Positions 1 to 10,414 of a stretch of DNA of 20,830 bases are shown here, one piece after another. Under the pieces are notes generated by a model. It did not search any database and was not told the DNA's origin. It saw nothing but the letters and a program-made list of their open reading frames with translations. Origin of the DNA: Solicoccozyma terricola (Eukaryota; Basidiomycota; Tremellomycetes; Filobasidiales; Piskurozymaceae); assembly GCA_001600875.1 (NCBI GenBank), contig BCLD01000009.1:159074-179903 (forward strand), read 5' to 3'. Position 1 is the first letter of the stretch; each line of letters opens with the position of its first letter. Made by a program: the position numbers and the translations under genes.

Positions 1-1772
1 ACCCCCCACAGAAGACGAAGAATCACTAGATGAAGAAATTCGAGAATCAATCGATACATCCGCAAGGTTTTTATACGGTTTGATACATGCTAGGTATATT
101 ATTACGAGTAGGGGGTTGGCTAAGATGGTGCGTTTGGCGGTTTGGCGGTTTGGGTGTGGGGTGGGGGTGGGAGGGGAGGGGAGGGGAGGGGGGAGGGGAG
201 GGAGATGGGGTAGTGTTGTGTCAGGGAATGTGACGCTGATCTTTCTTTTTCTTCTTTTTCTTTTTTTTTTTCCTTTTTTCTGGTTTTGTGTTTTTGTTTT
301 TTTCCTTCGTTCCTTCGAATTCCCGTTTCTCCTTCTTTTTTTACGTGCGCTCCCCTCCGCTTCTCCCACCACCTCCACCTCCACCACCACCACCACCACC
401 AACCTGATTTCGCATCGGTGATTATTTTCTTCGTCGGTGTTCGGGTTGGTTTCGGGGTGGATACTACGGTTTGCCTTTCTGGTGGGTGGTGGTCGCGTGG
501 GGTTGGTATCGTCGATTTCTTCGGTGGCACCCACCCGGTTGATACGATCATCCGATTGGATTCGATGCTGGGTTCAATCTTTTATCACGTCGTCGTCCTT
601 TCTTTCTGGTTGGAACCATTTCTCTCTCTCTCTCGGTCTCCCTACGACGGATCTTTTTTTCCAACTCTTCCCGATCTTTCTTTTCGATTTTTCGCATTCG
701 TCCTTTACTCGTTCGGCACGATTTAATCAAAATGTTCGACTGGGGGAAATCGGTCTCTGGATTACACTCATTGCTTGATTTCGTTCGTTGTGGTTCGCTT
801 TTTCTTTCAAATTTTCAACATTCTCATCATGCGGGTAATCGAACTTTTCGAATTGGTCGGGTCTCGCTGGACGCGTTTACCACTCCTCACTCTCCTCTCC
901 TCATTACACTCTCCCCACTCACCCCTCCTCACTCTCCTCTCCCGACTCACACCCCCCCACTCACCCCTCCCCACTCACCTCTCCTCACTCACCCCTCCCC
1001 ACTCACCTCTCCTCACTCACCCCTCCCCACTCACCTCTCCTCACTCGCCTTCGCTACGCTCGGCTTCGCTCGTGTCGGCTCGACCAGCTCGACAAATACC
1101 GCAAAGCCGACTTCGGACGGTGTCCTCGCGTCTTCTGCTACTCCCAACCCCTCCTCCCCGTCGGACTCTCCGACTCACCTTACCAAAAAGCCGTCAAACT
1201 CTATTGCCCACGATGCGAAGACATTTACTCACCTAAATCAAATCGACACGGTTCAATCGACGGTGCCTACTTTGGTACAACATTCCCACACATGTTATTC
1301 ATGGTTTACCCTCAAATGATACCTAGCAAGAACGCTCCACTACAAACGGCTGGTGGTGTCGGCGGTGGTGTTGGTGGAGCTCCCGGCGCAGTGGGCGGCG
1401 GCGGCGTCGGCGGCGGTGGTGGCACGGGTCCAGTCGGTGCAATCGGTCAAACGGGTATCGGCGCTGCTCAAGCTTACATGAGAGAAGGTCCAACGGCTGT
1501 TGGAGTTGGAAGTGTTAGTACGGCTGCGTCAGCGATGAAAGCAGAGGTATATGATCCCAAGTTGTTTGGGTTTAGAGTCAATGAAACTGCGAAATTGAAG
1601 AGATGGAGGGAGGCGATGAGGGATAGGTAGGTATTCAAGGGGACGTGGCTGTGTGAGGGTCGTATCAACCGCTGATCAAGGTTCTCCTTTTTCTCGCCTT
1701 GCTTCCAATCACAGACAAGTGAAACGCCTAGAAGCACTCGAGACAGAAGAACCGAATAATCTTGGTGCATAG
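1..1772 (+). CDS. CKB: Casein kinase 2 regulatory (beta) subunit, 5'-truncated by the window edge
   Basis: Regulatory subunit of the tetrameric Ser/Thr kinase CK2; it dimerises through a zinc finger and docks the catalytic alpha subunits. Three exons are visible: 1-127 (frame from base 2), 1088-1626 and 1715-1772, joined in phase with GT..AG introns of 960 and 88 nt; the N-terminus lies outside the window. Exon 1 encodes the family signature [19 protein letters not shown]. Exon 2 opens with [17 protein letters not shown] and carries the zinc-finger cysteines as CPRVFC and CPRC, followed by [19 protein letters not shown] glycine-rich insertion (about 1345-1450) then separates the zinc domain from the alpha-contact segment PKLFGFRVN, which matches the human segment around Tyr188/Phe190 with Phe in both places. 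The tail is charged and ends EEPNNLGA. About 240 residues are visible. Identity is very secure; exact donor 1627 is preferred over 1631 because it keeps frame. Confidence 0.95.
128..1087 (+). other. 960-nt low-complexity intron of the CK2-beta gene
   Basis: The intron runs from donor GTGCGT at 128 to acceptor CCAG ending 1087; both flanks are phase 0. It starts with a G-rich stretch (about 138-206, GGGGA repeats), passes through a T-rich stretch (240-300) and a CCACCA-rich stretch (365-400), and ends in about 200 nt of C/T with an embedded 28-bp minisatellite. Long open frames inside it on both strands (for example 120-551 and 732-1319) are low-complexity artefacts. I see no exon or RNA gene in it. 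Confidence 0.85.
960..1043 (+). repeat. 28-bp minisatellite, three perfect copies
   Basis: Units at 960-987, 988-1015 and 1016-1043 are identical. Each is made only of A, C and T and is built from CTCACCCC / TCCCCACTCACC / TCTCCTCA blocks. Degenerate copies extend left to about 880. It sits 45 nt before the 3' splice site of the CK2-beta intron, where it forms an extended polypyrimidine-like region. Confidence 0.9.
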
Positions 1773-2547
1773 CATGTTTCGAGTACGGGCCGGCGAACAG
1801 ATGATGGAACCCGACGGGGGTTGGTGGGTGTGGTGGTAGTCCTCCGGTGCGATGTAACGCTAGAGTGTCATGATGAAATTTCCGATCTCATCGTCGTCCA
1901 GTACGCACGCACGCACGCAAGCACGCTTGAAACTGTATCTCTCGTCGTAATTGACCGAAGTGCCGACCTTGGACGGGGGATCTTGGACGGGGTTGTCGTT
2001 CATGTGGCCATGGTGGTGTCTCCATGTGTACAATCTCCTACAGCTCTTGGATGACCCCGGCAGAAGGGCGAGTTAAAGGTCAAAGACGAGGTTGTAGCTA
2101 CAAGAACATCAGCATGTCCTCATTTCCCAGAACATGTCAATGTGAGAGACAGCATGGGGATAGCATATCATCCCCACCCCCGGGGGGCGTGGTACAGTCG
2201 CATGGTCAGTGTTTGATGTGATACAGCTCAAGATGGAGATGTACAAGAACGGCTACACGGTGAACCGGATGGTGTAACGTCAACCGCAATGGCATAATCA
2301 TAGTATTCAACAACTTATATCCTTGGAATGGGCAATTGATAAGACTAGTTTTGGTCATCGTTTGATTCTCCTTTGATGATGAAAGGAGAGCTTGAGTCTC
2401 AAAGTATTTGCAAATATAGTCTGACTTTGAAACCTGATTGGCATAAATAGTCAGGGGTGGCTTGATGCCAGCCTGTTAAAGGAACATACATCCAACTACC
2501 CTCTAACACACTTCACATCATACCCCACTCACAAAACACAGATCACT
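1773..2547. other. Intergenic region between CK2-beta and the zinc-cluster gene
   Basis: No gene is recognised here. A 16-nt ACGC microsatellite (four units) lies at 1903-1918. The right part (about 2290-2547) is A/T-richer and looks like a promoter: CATAAATAG at 2442-2450 is a TATA-like box about 100 nt before the ATG at 2548, followed by a CA-rich leader (2505-2545). Confidence 0.5.
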
Positions 2548-3994
2548 ATGGAGATGATGCCGAGGCGATGTAACCAATGTCCCCCAAGAAGCGATATGGG
2601 TAAATTGGCGAGGAAGAACTTTGTCCCCTGTGACAAAGGTGTGTTTAACAGCCCATGACTCTATGATGAGAGGGTTGCTGACCTCCTACCTGACGAGTTG
2701 AATCACAGCCTTGCCTGCATGCGGCAGATGCGTCAAGAAGGGGTTGGAGTGCATATACCCGGTAAGTTTGGTCCACCACCTTGACAAGTTTGACCGCGGA
2801 TTTGATTCTCTTGAGTCCTTTTACAGCCGCATGGGAGTAAGCTAGCACAGAACCCCACATTCACGCTTGAAGTGAGTACAGTTGCATTCCATTTCCACCC
2901 AAGCTCCAAAGTGTCGTGTGTAGGTTTCTTTTGAAGGGTAGTAAGTACTCTTAGTCGATGCACATCGACTAGGGTATCCTTGTCCGACCTATGAAAGACA
3001 GTCATAGGGTCCTGCAAATGTTGGTCTTGGACCATGCCTTGACATGTTCTCTCCGAGACGGGAGGAGTGGCAAAGTGATGGATAGCTAGTCCGATTATTC
3101 GGAACAGCACCTTTTAAAAATTGAAAGAGCAGAGAAAAAAGGACGAAAGGGGAAGTCTCACCTGTCCGATCCTGCCAAGGGAGTCGGAGCATCGTACGAG
3201 AGGAGGCCAGGGATTTGGTAGAACAGTACTGGTCCCTGATTGCGGTACAGGAGGCTGGTTCTCAAAACCTATTTGAATCAACATTGATTTGGTACGGTAG
3301 ATCAATGCTGGCTTCTGGAGGTCTGGTCCGAAAAGTGGTTTGGTGTGGTCGAGTCTTGAGCAAAGTGTCAGATCTTAACACACGGAAACTTGCACTTATT
3401 TGAGCTGATGCTGTACAGTCCATTCATGACAACCAGTTGTCAGAGGCACCAAGCACAATCGAAGAAAGTCGTCAGTATTCTCAACAGATATGTGACTCTG
3501 ACCCAGCAAGAATTCTCATGTCATTACTGTTTTTTCCAATTGGAAGCAGAAACGAAGTCAACCACCAGCCTTATTGTGACGTTGAAATACCCGGCGAATC
3601 GGACTGTTCAAGGTCAGTGGCTTTCCAATACCCCCAGGCTAGAGTCTTGACGCCTGCCTACGAAGACTCCAATTCCCAACGGTCAACCGTTGATACCAAG
3701 GTGAGCGGAGTGGACTCCAGAATGATTATGCATTTATACATCACTAACAACCTCACCTCATTGTCCTTGATGACCTCAAGAGTACGACTTTCAATGGTTG
3801 GGGATTCCTTGGAGGTTGGTTCATATTTCGTGACAGAATGCCTCAGACGTGCGATTGCTCAGCACTCTGTCCCTTTTCTTGCTTCCGATGAAGTTGGATA
3901 CGATTACAGTGGTTGGCAACGTTTCGATGTCAGCGAGGAAAAATTAACAATAGAGGAGTTTATGAGTTTACGTGAGAGCAAGAGAATCTCTTGA
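2548..3994 (+). CDS. Putative zinc-cluster (Zn2Cys6-like) transcription regulator, multi-exon, tentative model
   Basis: Not visible as one long open frame. Exon 1 (2548-2638) and exon 2 (2709-2761) join in frame over a 70-nt intron with a CTGAC branch-like site. They give a 48-residue N-terminus with Cys at 8, 11, 28, 35, 38 and 45; the second half, VPCDKALPACGRCVKKGLEC, reads like a fungal Zn2Cys6 DNA-binding domain followed by IYP. Exon 3 is 2827-2871 (PHGSKLAQNPTFTLE), with a GTGAGT donor. A frame-consistent continuation is 2924-2940, 3002-3074, 3128-3364 and 3419-3994, with introns of 52-61 nt, giving about 363 aa and ending at TGA 3992-3994. The first loop between Cys 2 and 3 is 16 residues against the usual 6, so the domain may be atypical or decayed. 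Exons 1-3 are moderately secure; exons 4-6 (weak donor GTGATG at 3075) are guesses. A possible extra intron begins at GTGAGC 3701. I do not recognise the C-terminal part. Confidence 0.5.
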
Positions 3995-4998
3995 GCCGTT
4001 GCTATATACTCTCAAACCATTGTGAAGTGATGTTACTGGGTTGGGTGTAGAAACCAGTCCATTGAATAAGCCAATTGACAGTAGCTGTGTGTGTACCAAC
4101 CCGAGCTCACAAGCCTATTCAAGCCAATGTTGGAATGACCTCTGGAAGACTAATTCATCGCAAGCCTTGTTGTCGGATCTCCAATCCCAAACCTATAATC
4201 CGGGACGGTATTGGTTCCTGCCCCGCCTGTTTCTGGGTTGGTGATTGTAAGAACCAGAAGACGATGGGTACGCTGGTTGCCGAGGATGCCAGTGTACAAA
4301 GACGAAGCGAGCGAGCGAGTCATTGAGGGCCTTGCTTGACCTCATAGATAATCGCGAGTATTGGCAGGGATTGATGATTCTTCCATGCTTTTCTTTGATA
4401 TTCAAAAGTCGATAATAGAATGTCGCTCGAAGGCGTAGAGAGGAGGGGATTTGCTTTGATCAATTGCGTTGATAATGACTGTACCGAATACCAGGTTGCT
4501 GATTGTCAATCTCACATGGATGAGCCGAGGGGGAAGATGACGTTGTATGGCTCAAGATGAGAAGGAACATGAAGTTGGGACAAGGTAATGCCAACTCTAA
4601 TTTATGCTCAGACGTCTTGATTGAGGTCATACCTACTTGCTAGACTTATGTTCAGATACCACAACATCGCGAAACCAGTTGCCAATGGTTCCGTGGGACA
4701 CTGGCAATTCCTAGGTTCCCCACAATATGACTTTTACTGTATGCACCGTCATGATGGGGTATACCAACCCCGATTCATTCCATTCCCACCACCACCATCA
4801 TCTACCCTGGGTCTCCTGTTCGCCACCGCCACCGCCACCGAGATTCGCCACCGCCACCCGCCACGTCATCACTCCGATGGTTCATCGTCAGAACATCATC
4901 CAGTCAACCACCAGGCAGACGATAAAACCACCATCAACCTAGGCCAGTAGCGACCAACACAACACACCAGGGGAACAACCCCCCCCGCACCCGACGTC
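3995..4998. other. Intergenic region upstream of the GGPP synthase gene
   Basis: I recognise no gene in this 1-kb stretch. Open frames such as 4621-4950 are not supported by splice signals or recognisable protein motifs. It contains a short GCGA microsatellite near 4307-4318, a CCA-rich run at 4786-4800, and the CGCCAC repeat plus GCCACGTCAT motif at 4821-4869, which recurs upstream of the PS synthase gene. Confidence 0.5.
4821..4869 (+). promoter_or_regulatory. CGCCAC-repeat block with ACGT-core motif upstream of GGPP synthase
   Basis: CGCCACCGCCACC occurs at 4821-4833 (extended to 4840) and again at 4846-4858, followed directly by GCCACGTCAT at 4860-4869, which ends 129 nt before the GGPPS ATG. 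The same 10-mer in the same orientation relative to its gene occurs twice upstream of the PS synthase gene (9555-9564 and 9588-9597), again beside CGCCACCGCCACC runs. The core TGACGTGG (reverse strand) is a bZIP-type site. A regulatory role is inference. Confidence 0.45.
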
Positions 4999-7688
4999 AT
5001 GGATTACTCTAATATGAAAAAAATCATCGATACGTCGTCGTGGTCTGATGTACAAGAGCGAGTGAGAATAGAGAGAATTTGGGCGAGGAGAGGAGACTGA
5101 CGGGGGGATTGAGATGGTTGGGATGACTGAATTTTGGTCTTATCTTTCTTTTTCCCCTTTCCCCTTTCCCCTTTCTTCATTCTACTTCCTCCTCAGACCC
5201 TCATCGAACCATACACCTACCTCTCACAAAACCCCGGTAAAGAAATTCGCACCAAATTAATCGACGCATTTAATATATGGTTACAAGTTCCAGAAGAAGA
5301 TCTTGGAATTGTTAGAAAGGTGATTAGGATGTTACATGGTGGGAGTTTACTGTGAGTTTGGGATGGAGTGTGTGGGTGGGTGTGGGTGCGGGTGTGGGTT
5401 TGAGAAACGCGTTGGAAGGGTGTGGTGCGGATGGACGGGATACTTGGACAAGTATACATTGGAGTTACCTACCGGAGTCTTCCAAACCTCGGAAAAACCG
5501 AAGGACGAAGGAAAGGGTCACGTACATATCCATTCGGACCGCGGAGTCTAGCAGGATCCATCTCGCATCGAACGAAGATAATAGACCTCCGCGACCGGGA
5601 AACCATCTATGATATTACCCCCCTCCATTCAACTATCTCATCGAGGATTCGTTTTTCTACCTTCTCGTTTGGTCTTTTTTCGGTGAAAGATTGGATTGAA
5701 GGGGTGGTAGGACCACCCGTGGACAGGGTTTGAAGGGTTTGAAGGGATGGACGGGTCGTTTGATGCGTAATCGATTGGTTAGGAGAGGCGTGGCTGGACG
5801 TTGTAAGACGGGGAAAGAATGAGACGTTATTTTGAACGGGGAGGAAAAGAAGAGGGGTGGTGGGATTGGGAATGGAAGGTTCAGATGTTTCGATAAAAGG
5901 ATGAGATTGGAATTGGTGGATGGAGATGAAGAGATTGACCGAATCAGGATTCCCCCTCTTTTTCTTTTTCTTTTTCTTCTTTTTTTGGTTATTTTTCATC
6001 ACTGATACATGTGGTTCTTGGTTTCTTTTTCTTCTGAATAGCATGGATGATGTTGAAGATGATAGTTTACTGAGAAGAGGTATACCTGGTACGTCGGGTT
6101 TTGGAATGGAATGGTGATGATGGGCGATGGGATGGGATGGGAGAGATTTGGGAAATTGATGAATGGTTCTTCCCCCCTTTCCTTTGAAAAAATACAACAC
6201 ATCGTTCTCGTTCTCTTAACGATACGCTTACCCGTCTCATCCCATCTTCTACAACATCCCCTCACCTCCGCTCCCCTACGCATCCAATCCCACCACAGTC
6301 GCACACAAGATATACGGTGTTCCACAAACCATAAACGCCGCGAATTACGTATACTTTCTCGCATATCAAGAGTTGTTTAAATTCCGACGAAGGGATGAGG
6401 ATGTTGCGAATCGGTCGTCGAGTGGTGGTGGTGGTGGGGTTTCTAGCGGCGTTGAGGATGTCGATGGGAAAGGGAAAAGGAGAGAGGTTGTTAAAGGGTT
6501 GGATGAGATTATAACAGGTAAGTTCCATTGTCATGTAAGAAAATGGAAACAACTGACGAGAAATAACGGGTAAAAATCGGGATTCGATCAAACAGAGGAA
6601 CTTTTGAACTTGCATCGTGGTCAAGGATTGGATCTATTCTGGAGAGATTCATTGACTTGTCCTAGTGAAGAGGAGTATATACATATGGTGTTAGGAAGTG
6701 AGTGAATGAGGTAGGAGGTAGACGGACCGGTGGTTTCGAGTTCGTGGGTGGGTGTGTGACGTTCCTTTCGGGGATGTGAGACGAGTAGCATAACGATTGG
6801 AGACGGGGGATTTCGAATCGAAAACAAAAAGAAAAACCGGAACATTGACTTTGTGATCGACTTGATTTTCGGATTTCTGTCCTCCAACAGAGACGGGCGG
6901 ACTGTTTAGGATCGCTATCAAGTTGATGATGGATCGATCGAGCTCGTCTGTGTGAGTGGGAATTTTTGATGTGACTGCGTTCGAATGATACGTGCTGATG
7001 AATTCACGGTCTCAACTACCTATATTGCCGTTTTCATCACCCGTTTTCAACGTCCCGTTTTACATTCGGTCGCATTGAACACATACCCCTTGTCGCCGGC
7101 CCTGCGAACGAAATCAACAAACCCCAACAACAACACCCCGGCGTGGTCCTCCCAGCGACTACGTCCCCCTCGTCAACCTCATCTCCATCCTTTTTCAAAT
7201 CCGAGACGACTACATGAACCTTCAATCCACAGAATACACTGGGAATAAGGGATATTGTGAAGATTTAACGGAAGGGAAATTCAGTTTCCCGGTTGTTCAC
7301 GCTGTTAGAGCTGATGCTGGTTCACGAGAACTGCTTAGTGAGTTGTGCACATAAAGCGAAGACGCATCGTAGTCCACCCGTTCTCCGTGTTTAACACCCG
7401 ACTTGTTCCCCCCCCCCCCTCCCCCGGCCTCGCCCTCATCCAGATATTCTTCAAAAACGTACAACCTCCCACTCTTTAAAATCCCGCGCGGTTGATATCA
7501 TGCGTACACGAACCAAGTCGTTCGAGTACACTCTGGGTGTATTGAAGACGCTAGAGGGGCAAGTCAAGGAGGAGATCGCACGACTTGGGGGGAATGCGGC
7601 GTTGGAGGCGATTGTCGATGCGTTGAGTGTGAGAGAGGAGGTGGGGGAGGAGGGGGAGAGGGGTGAGGAGGAGGGGGAGGGGCAGTGA
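4999..7688 (+). CDS. Geranylgeranyl diphosphate synthase (short-chain trans-prenyltransferase)
   Basis: Makes C20 GGPP from FPP/DMAPP plus IPP for protein prenylation, carotenoids and diterpenes. Eight exons: 4999-5061, 5197-5351, 6042-6088, 6299-6517, 6596-6697, 6891-6951, 7156-7337 and 7444-7688 (introns 135, 690, 210, 78, 193, 204, 106 nt); frame is kept throughout, giving 357 aa. Exon 2 reads [19 protein letters not shown]. The first Asp-rich motif DDVED is at residues 75-79, followed by LLRRGIP and the exon-4 motif [28 protein letters not shown] is near 168-180, [12 protein letters not shown] in exons 5-6, and the second Asp-rich motif [10 protein letters not shown] near 230-239, then [20 protein letters not shown]. 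The ATG at 4999 gives a short fungal-type N-terminus. A Gly/Ser/Lys-rich insertion (residues about 118-153) and an acidic Glu/Gly tail are lineage extras. Donor 5062 (GTGAGA) is preferred to 5050. It is equivalent to yeast BTS1 and carotenogenic crtE/al-3 enzymes; the specific pathway cannot be told. Confidence 0.96.
5154..5174 (+). repeat. CCCCTTT tandem repeat, three units
   Basis: Three perfect 7-nt units lie in GGPPS intron 1, 22 nt before its acceptor at 5196. They form an unusually regular polypyrimidine tract. Confidence 0.8.
5352..6041 (+). other. 690-nt intron 2 of the GGPP synthase gene
   Basis: Donor GTGAGT at 5352; acceptor AATAG ending 6041. The phase-2 junction rebuilds ..GGSLL-MDDVED.. 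of the first Asp-rich region. The intron begins with a GT/GGGT-rich stretch (5352-5400) and has a CTTTTT/T-rich stretch (5955-6000) near its end. The antisense open frame 5607-6200 is a compositional shadow. I see no other gene in it. Confidence 0.85.
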
Positions 7689-8222
7689 TAGGGATTCGAC
7701 TGGGATGTGTGGTTTTGGCGACAAGATAGTGCAGAAAAAGGGCGGGGGATTATCGGTTTAACGAGGTTTCGAGAGCAGAAGCTGGGGGAGTGAGTTTCGT
7801 GATGATGTTCCGATTGATTTCCGGAGAAACGCTGATGGTGACCATCTCCCGACAGCGAGGTAACGGGCACACGACGTTTTCATTGACCGGTTATTTTGAT
7901 AGTTGTAGCATAGGCTGCGCAATGTACGACTGACGATTGGTATCAATGGCATCGAATGATTGTATGGGGGTTGCAACGAAGCCCGTTGACGTCTCATCGA
8001 GACCGTCAACAGTGACTGAACACTACATCCGAGCGGGAATCACCAACATTGCCGAAAAAAAAAACCCCCCCGTCTATTTCATAAAATCCACAATTCTTCA
8101 CATTTCTTCGATCGTGTGTAGCGGAGAGAGATAACATCCCGCTAACGACTCCCCCCCTTACCAACATCGAAAACGGTTGTTGAAAACCCCGCCACCCCGT
8201 CGTTCTTCCCCGGAGCCAACGA
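7689..8222. other. Convergent 3' intergenic region
   Basis: This 534-nt gap lies between the stop codons of GGPPS (+) and PS synthase (-), so it holds two 3' UTRs. The only notable sequence is an A run followed by a C run at about 8055-8071. I see no gene, structural RNA or clear terminator in it. Confidence 0.6.
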
Positions 8223-9383
8223 TTATAATTTTGGGACCTGACGACCGGCACACATCAGCTCTCGTTCCCCCACCCACCGCACCGCACCGCATCGCAGCAC
8301 ATCAACCTCTCCTACTCGTCCTCCTCCCCAACTCACCTTCAAAGTCTTACTAACCATCGCCGCTGCCCAAACCAAAAACACTAAACTTAAAAGATGAAAT
8401 TCCCCCCATCCGAGTTTATCACCAAACAATGTGATTGTCCCGAATGGTAACCCTGCCTGGTTGCTACTTCCCTTCCCCTTACCCCAACCACTCGCACCAA
8501 CGAACCAACCCATCTTAACAAACCCAGCCATCGATGCAGTTAAAAGTAATGAACTTGGAATTGGAATCCCGGTAAAGTATTTACTTGATCCATCTGATTT
8601 AGTTGGAATTAAAGCAACTGTTGCGTTGAATCTAGCTAAACGAGCTAATCCGGCTGATGTGAATAAGAGGAGGGAGGTTATATCGAGTGGGTGGTTGAGA
8701 CCTAGAGTGTAGGCGAGGGTTGCTGGTGCTACACCGAATGATATCTGGGAGGGGGGGGGGGAAGGGGGTTATGATACAATTGGAGGTGTGAATCGGGATA
8801 ACCTCCGCGTTTCCTCACCAAATCCGCCAAACTATCCAATTCCTGACCTAACAAACTCCCGCCTCCAGTCCACCTTGCTACTTTCCCATCCAACGCATCG
8901 AATCCGAATCCAAGTATCGGACAAAGATGAGCTAGATATAAAGCTGTTAAAGCTTGTTTAGATGGTGGTGTTGGTAGGTTTGCGGAAAGAGTTAGGTATC
9001 GGATCGAGAAGAAGATGGAGAGAACACCACATATCCCGTTGGATAATGTGATTGCGTCTGCGAGTCGGAAATTTCTGTGGTCGGTGGGGGTGGGGGGTTG
9101 GGGGCGGGGGTTGGGGAAAAGAAGGGTGGGGTACGGGGTGGGTAAAAGGAGGGATACGGTTGGGTACGAGTGTGTAAATACGGAAGGGGGTTCATCAGTA
9201 TATTTGAACATTCCCACCCAAAGTTCCTCCACCGACCACTCCTCACCTAACCAATGAGAAATGCCCATCATCATTCTGATACTCCCTCAACGCCAACAAT
9301 TTCGTAGTCTCTTCTGCAACTGAAGCTCCCTTCCCAGTCACTGGTTCCGTTGATTGTTTTCGGTTTTTGAGCTGAGAGGACAT
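8223..9383 (-). CDS. CHO1: CDP-diacylglycerol--serine O-phosphatidyltransferase (phosphatidylserine synthase)
   Basis: Integral ER-membrane enzyme that joins CDP-diacylglycerol and serine to give phosphatidylserine, precursor of PE and PC in fungi. Four exons on the minus strand: 9383-9247, 9074-8819, 8744-8337 and 8237-8223 (introns 172, 74, 99 nt); frames agree and give 271 aa, the usual size for yeast-type Cho1. The start ATG sits in a CACCATG context. HFSLVRNFRLADAITLSNG is near residues 41-59. The CDP-alcohol phosphotransferase signature D-G-x2-A-R-x8-G-x3-D-x3-D is perfect (D108, G109, A112, R113, G122, D126, D130). It is followed by ISFGVAPATLAYTLGL, GLARLARFNATVALIP, KYFTGIPIPSS and a last 5-residue exon giving SKTLKVPKL-stop, as in other Cho1 proteins. 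Several hydrophobic helices are visible. The apparent N-terminal extension readable from 9274 is intron 1, not protein. CHO1 is named by family likeness. Confidence 0.96.
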
Positions 9384-9636
9384 GGTGGGTGGGAGGGGTT
9401 GATGATGATGGTGTCGGGGTGGATGGAGCAGTGGTAGGTGGATGCGGTGTGGCCACGGTGGTGATACTGTGGACGGTGATGTATATATGTATGGGATGTT
9501 GTTGAGAAGGGATGGGCTTCCATGACGACATGATGATTATCAATTTTCAAATTTATGACGTGGCTTTTTCGCCACCGCCACCGAAATATGACGTGGCATT
9601 TCTCGCCACCGCCACCGCCACCTACTCCACCCTCTC
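9384..9636. promoter_or_regulatory. Upstream region of PS synthase and 3' region of the MAT2B-like gene, with repeated ACGT-core motif
   Basis: This 253-nt spacer lies between two minus-strand genes. On the minus strand GCCACGTCAT occurs twice (9597-9588 and 9564-9555), 172-214 nt before the PS synthase ATG. Each copy is paired with a CGCCAC run (9570-9583 and 9604-9622 on the plus strand). The same motif pair is found upstream of GGPPS. The rest is GT-rich low complexity. Confidence 0.5.
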
Positions 9637-10414
9637 CTACCTCCTACTCTCAGCCCATTCCTTCCACCAAACCTCAAACCCTTTCTTCTCTTTAACCACT
9701 TCCTCCCCTACCAACTCCTTCAACTCATCCACGCTCAAATTCGTATTCCCAGGTCGAATTGTGAAACTCTTACCTTCCTTCTTCGCTTGTTCCGCAGCTA
9801 CGTTTGGATCGGTTGTATCCGGGGTGATGTGGGTGATGGGGAGGGAGAGGATCGACGAGAAGAATTGACAGATTTCATATTTGGTGTATGGAGTCTGGGA
9901 AGAGTAGTGCATGATTGGTGGGAGGGGAGTGGTACCGAGGTCTGGAGTGCGTGCGTTAACCGTGATTAAACAGACACACAGGAACACAGCCACGAACGAA
10001 CGGAAAAGGAAAAAAAAAAAAACACAGAAACATCAACATATCGTTCGAAAAACAGACCGCACTCAAAACCCCGTTTCACTCACTACATAATTCATAAATA
10101 ACCCTAGCGATATCCTCAACACAAGTTGGGAATCTAACACCAAAGTGATCCACTAACCGAACCCGAACCAAATCGAACGAACGAACGAAACACGAAACGG
10201 TTAGCATTTTGCTCAAAATTCCCCCTTACCCAAATCGCCCCCACTGGACGACGGTTGAGGAAACATCAACTTACTCTTGTATTGTTTCCCAGATTGATCT
10301 TCAACGACGTCAATCAAGATATTGATCGCTGTTTCAGCGTTATATTCCACTTGTCCGTATCTGTGTGTGGTGAAAGGGGGGGGGGGGGGGGCACGTGGGC
10401 GGGGGAGGGATGGG

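Noticed and set aside
732..1319. 195-aa plus-strand frame rich in Ser/Pro/Thr/His
   Set aside because: It reads the CK2-beta intron minisatellite and then CK2-beta exon 2 in a wrong frame.
2733..3192. Minus-strand frames at 2733-3110 and 2989-3192 with a plausible GTGAGA..AAAAG intron between them
   Set aside because: They overlap the plus-strand exons that give the cysteine cluster; no motif was recognised on the minus strand, so the plus-strand model is preferred.
3840..3994. GWQRFDVSEEKLTIEEFM resembles the start of the Uba1 (E1) C-terminal ubiquitin-fold region
   Set aside because: The likeness is one short W-x-R-F..L-T-x-x-E-F pattern; the expected sequence before and after is missing and a stop follows. 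I keep it as an unknown C-terminus of the tentative zinc-cluster gene.
5607..6200. 197-aa open frame on the minus strand
   Set aside because: It is antisense to GGPPS intron 2, exon 3 and part of intron 3, is Ser/Pro/His/Lys low complexity, and has no recognisable domain.
8431..8712. 93-aa plus-strand frame
   Set aside because: Antisense shadow of PS synthase exon 3, which has clear family motifs on the minus strand.
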